DNA from: Rothia aerolata
Lineage (GTDB): Bacteria > Actinomycetota > Actinomycetes > Actinomycetales > Micrococcaceae
Length of the DNA: 64,000 bases
Direction of reading: 5' to 3'
Assembly (NCBI RefSeq): GCF_014635585.1
Contig: NZ_BMDC01000001.1
Location: 372,001-436,000, forward strand
A program made the position numbers and the translations under genes. How positions within the stretch are numbered: the first letter of the stretch is position 1; the number at the start of each line of letters is the position of its first letter. Of this stretch, positions 63,096 through 64,000 are shown piece by piece. The notes under the pieces are model-generated. The model was not told the origin of the DNA. It searched no databases and saw only the letters and a program-made list of their open reading frames with translations.

Positions 63096-64000
63096 CTAGA
63101 GCAGACCCACCTCTTTCAGGCGCGCCAGCAGGGTGGCGCCGTCATTGGCCTCCATCCAGAGATCACCGGTGGTAATCTGCTGGGCCCGCTTATCGCCCCA
63201 GACCCGGCCCGAGGCCAGCACAGACTCCCCCAGGGTCAGGTTACGAATCAGAATCGCAGCCACGTTCTGTGGGTAGCGCACCGCAAAGCCGTTGTAGATG
63301 TCAGGGTCGCGCTGGCCGTCGTCACCAATGAGAATCCACTTCATATCGGGGAACTCCGCCGCCAGGCGCTTCAGGGACTCCACCTTGTGCTGGGAGCCAG
63401 ACCGGAACCAGCGGTCGGGAGTCGGGCCCCAGTCGGTCAGCAAAAAGGTGCCCTTGGGGTAGGCGTTGCGGGAGAGGAAGCGCCGCAGGGTCGGGGTAAC
63501 ATTCCAGGCGCCGGTGGACAGGTACATGAAGGGAGCCTGCGGGTGGGCGCGGTGAATACGATCCATCAGCACCGCCATACCCGGAGTGGGGGTTCGCGCG
63601 TGCTCGTTGAGCACAAAGGAGTTCCAGGCGGCCAGCATGGGGCGGGGCAGGGCGGTGACCATCACCGTGTCGTCAACGTCGGAAATCACACCAATCTTCT
63701 GCTCCGGCGGCACGATGTAGACGGTGGTCTTAGCGGGCTTACTGCCGGGCACCTGCATGTAGACCTCGTGGATACCGGGCTCGAGGTCAACCTCAATCCG
63801 CTCGTCCACCACGCCACCGCGGTCTGCCTGCACCGTAAACTCGTGGTTCTCAATCCGCACAGTCACCCGGGCATGAGAAATAGCAATCGAGGTAAAAGAG
63901 CGCCAGCCACGAATGGGCTCACTCTTAGGGTTCTCTCCCTCGAGGGTATTGAAGAATTCCTCGAACATATCGGTCTTATAGAGGGCACGACCAATCACCC
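63096..64000 (-). CDS. APP1/DUF2183 family phosphatase domain protein (5' end outside window)
   Basis: Related to the catalytic domain of yeast phosphatidate phosphatase App1. The HAD-type motif is ISDVDDTVMVTALPRPML (D-x-D-x-T), with LSTGAWNVTPTLRRFL, LLTDWGPTPDRWFRSG and ILIGDDGQRDPDIY, the family pattern, and an N-terminal beta-sandwich (ARVTVRIENHEFTVQADRGG). About 300 residues are inside the window; the frame is open to the edge, and the GTG at 63998 is unlikely to be the true start because relatives have further N-terminal sequence. Substrate in bacteria is unknown. Confidence 0.9.
   Translation of the reverse strand, partial: VIGRALYKTDMFEEFFNTLEGENPKSEPIRGWRSFTSIAISHARVTVRIENHEFTVQADRGGVVDERIEVDLEPGIHEVYMQVPGSKPAKTTVYIVPPEQKIGVISDVDDTVMVTALPRPMLAAWNSFVLNEHARTPTPGMAVLMDRIHRAHPQAPFMYLSTGAWNVTPTLRRFLSRNAYPKGTFLLTDWGPTPDRWFRSGSQHKVESLKRLAAEFPDMKWILIGDDGQRDPDIYNGFAVRYPQNVAAILIRNLTLGESVLASGRVWGDKRAQQITTGDLWMEANDGATLLARLKEVGLL

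Overview
This window looks like a stretch of a Micrococcaceae (Actinobacteria) chromosome, most probably Rothia or a close relative. Three things point there: the gene order pyrR-pyrB-pyrC-(PH-like membrane protein)-carA-carB-pyrF-mihF-gmk-rpoZ-coaBC-metK, actinobacterial markers (mihF, MurT/GatD, FBP zinc-finger protein, DUF349 and DUF2797 proteins, class Ib nrdHIEF), and a base composition that is GC-rich but lower than typical Arthrobacter or Kocuria. The genus is an inference from composition and gene content. No rRNA, tRNA, CRISPR array, prophage or intact insertion sequence was seen.

Layout. Almost all genes lie on the minus strand. From right to left in the first 31 kb: hisS and aspS; dtd; rarA; a Tat-exported protein; rpsD; DUF948 - small protein - alaS - ruvX - mltG - aroE; aroC-aroK-aroB; efp-nusB; the complete pyrimidine operon behind a PyrR-type RNA leader; mihF-gmk-rpoZ-coaBC and the 5' part of metK. 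A gene-free block of about 1 kb (30.3-31.3 kb) separates hisS from plus-strand genes for a DUF349 protein and an AbiEi-like protein. The minus-strand core resumes with rel (ppGpp), secF-secD-yajC, ruvB-ruvA-ruvC with a YebC/TACO1 protein, and gatD-murT (lipid II amidation), divergent from a DUF2797 gene. Then come a HIT protein, rlmH, an Old Yellow Enzyme, and a plus-strand FBP zinc-finger gene.

From 49.2 to 58.4 kb the window is mosaic. It holds a DinJ/YafQ toxin-antitoxin pair next to a decayed copy of the FBP gene end, a very AT-rich membrane-protein gene, thrS, and a block strongly biased to G+T on the plus strand that contains a small HD hydrolase, a broken fumarylacetoacetate-hydrolase gene, a GNAT gene and the start of the SRAP operon. 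A GNAT - lipoate ligase-like - SRAP operon and a decayed small membrane-protein gene follow. The window ends with class Ib ribonucleotide reductase (nrdH-nrdI-nrdE, then nrdF behind a terminator), under paired NrdR boxes and near a DnaA box, and a truncated APP1-family phosphatase gene.

The most unusual signals are not genes. Two gene-free regions 27 kb apart (30775-30893 and 57774-57839) carry palindromic arrays of a GTACARG half-site with identical geometry (GTAC cores spaced 19, 16 and 19 bp). The first sits inside a roughly 440-bp block bounded by 14-bp perfect inverted repeats. In addition, at least eight genes have a TANNNT-like -10 box placed 6-7 nt before the start codon, which predicts leaderless mRNAs.
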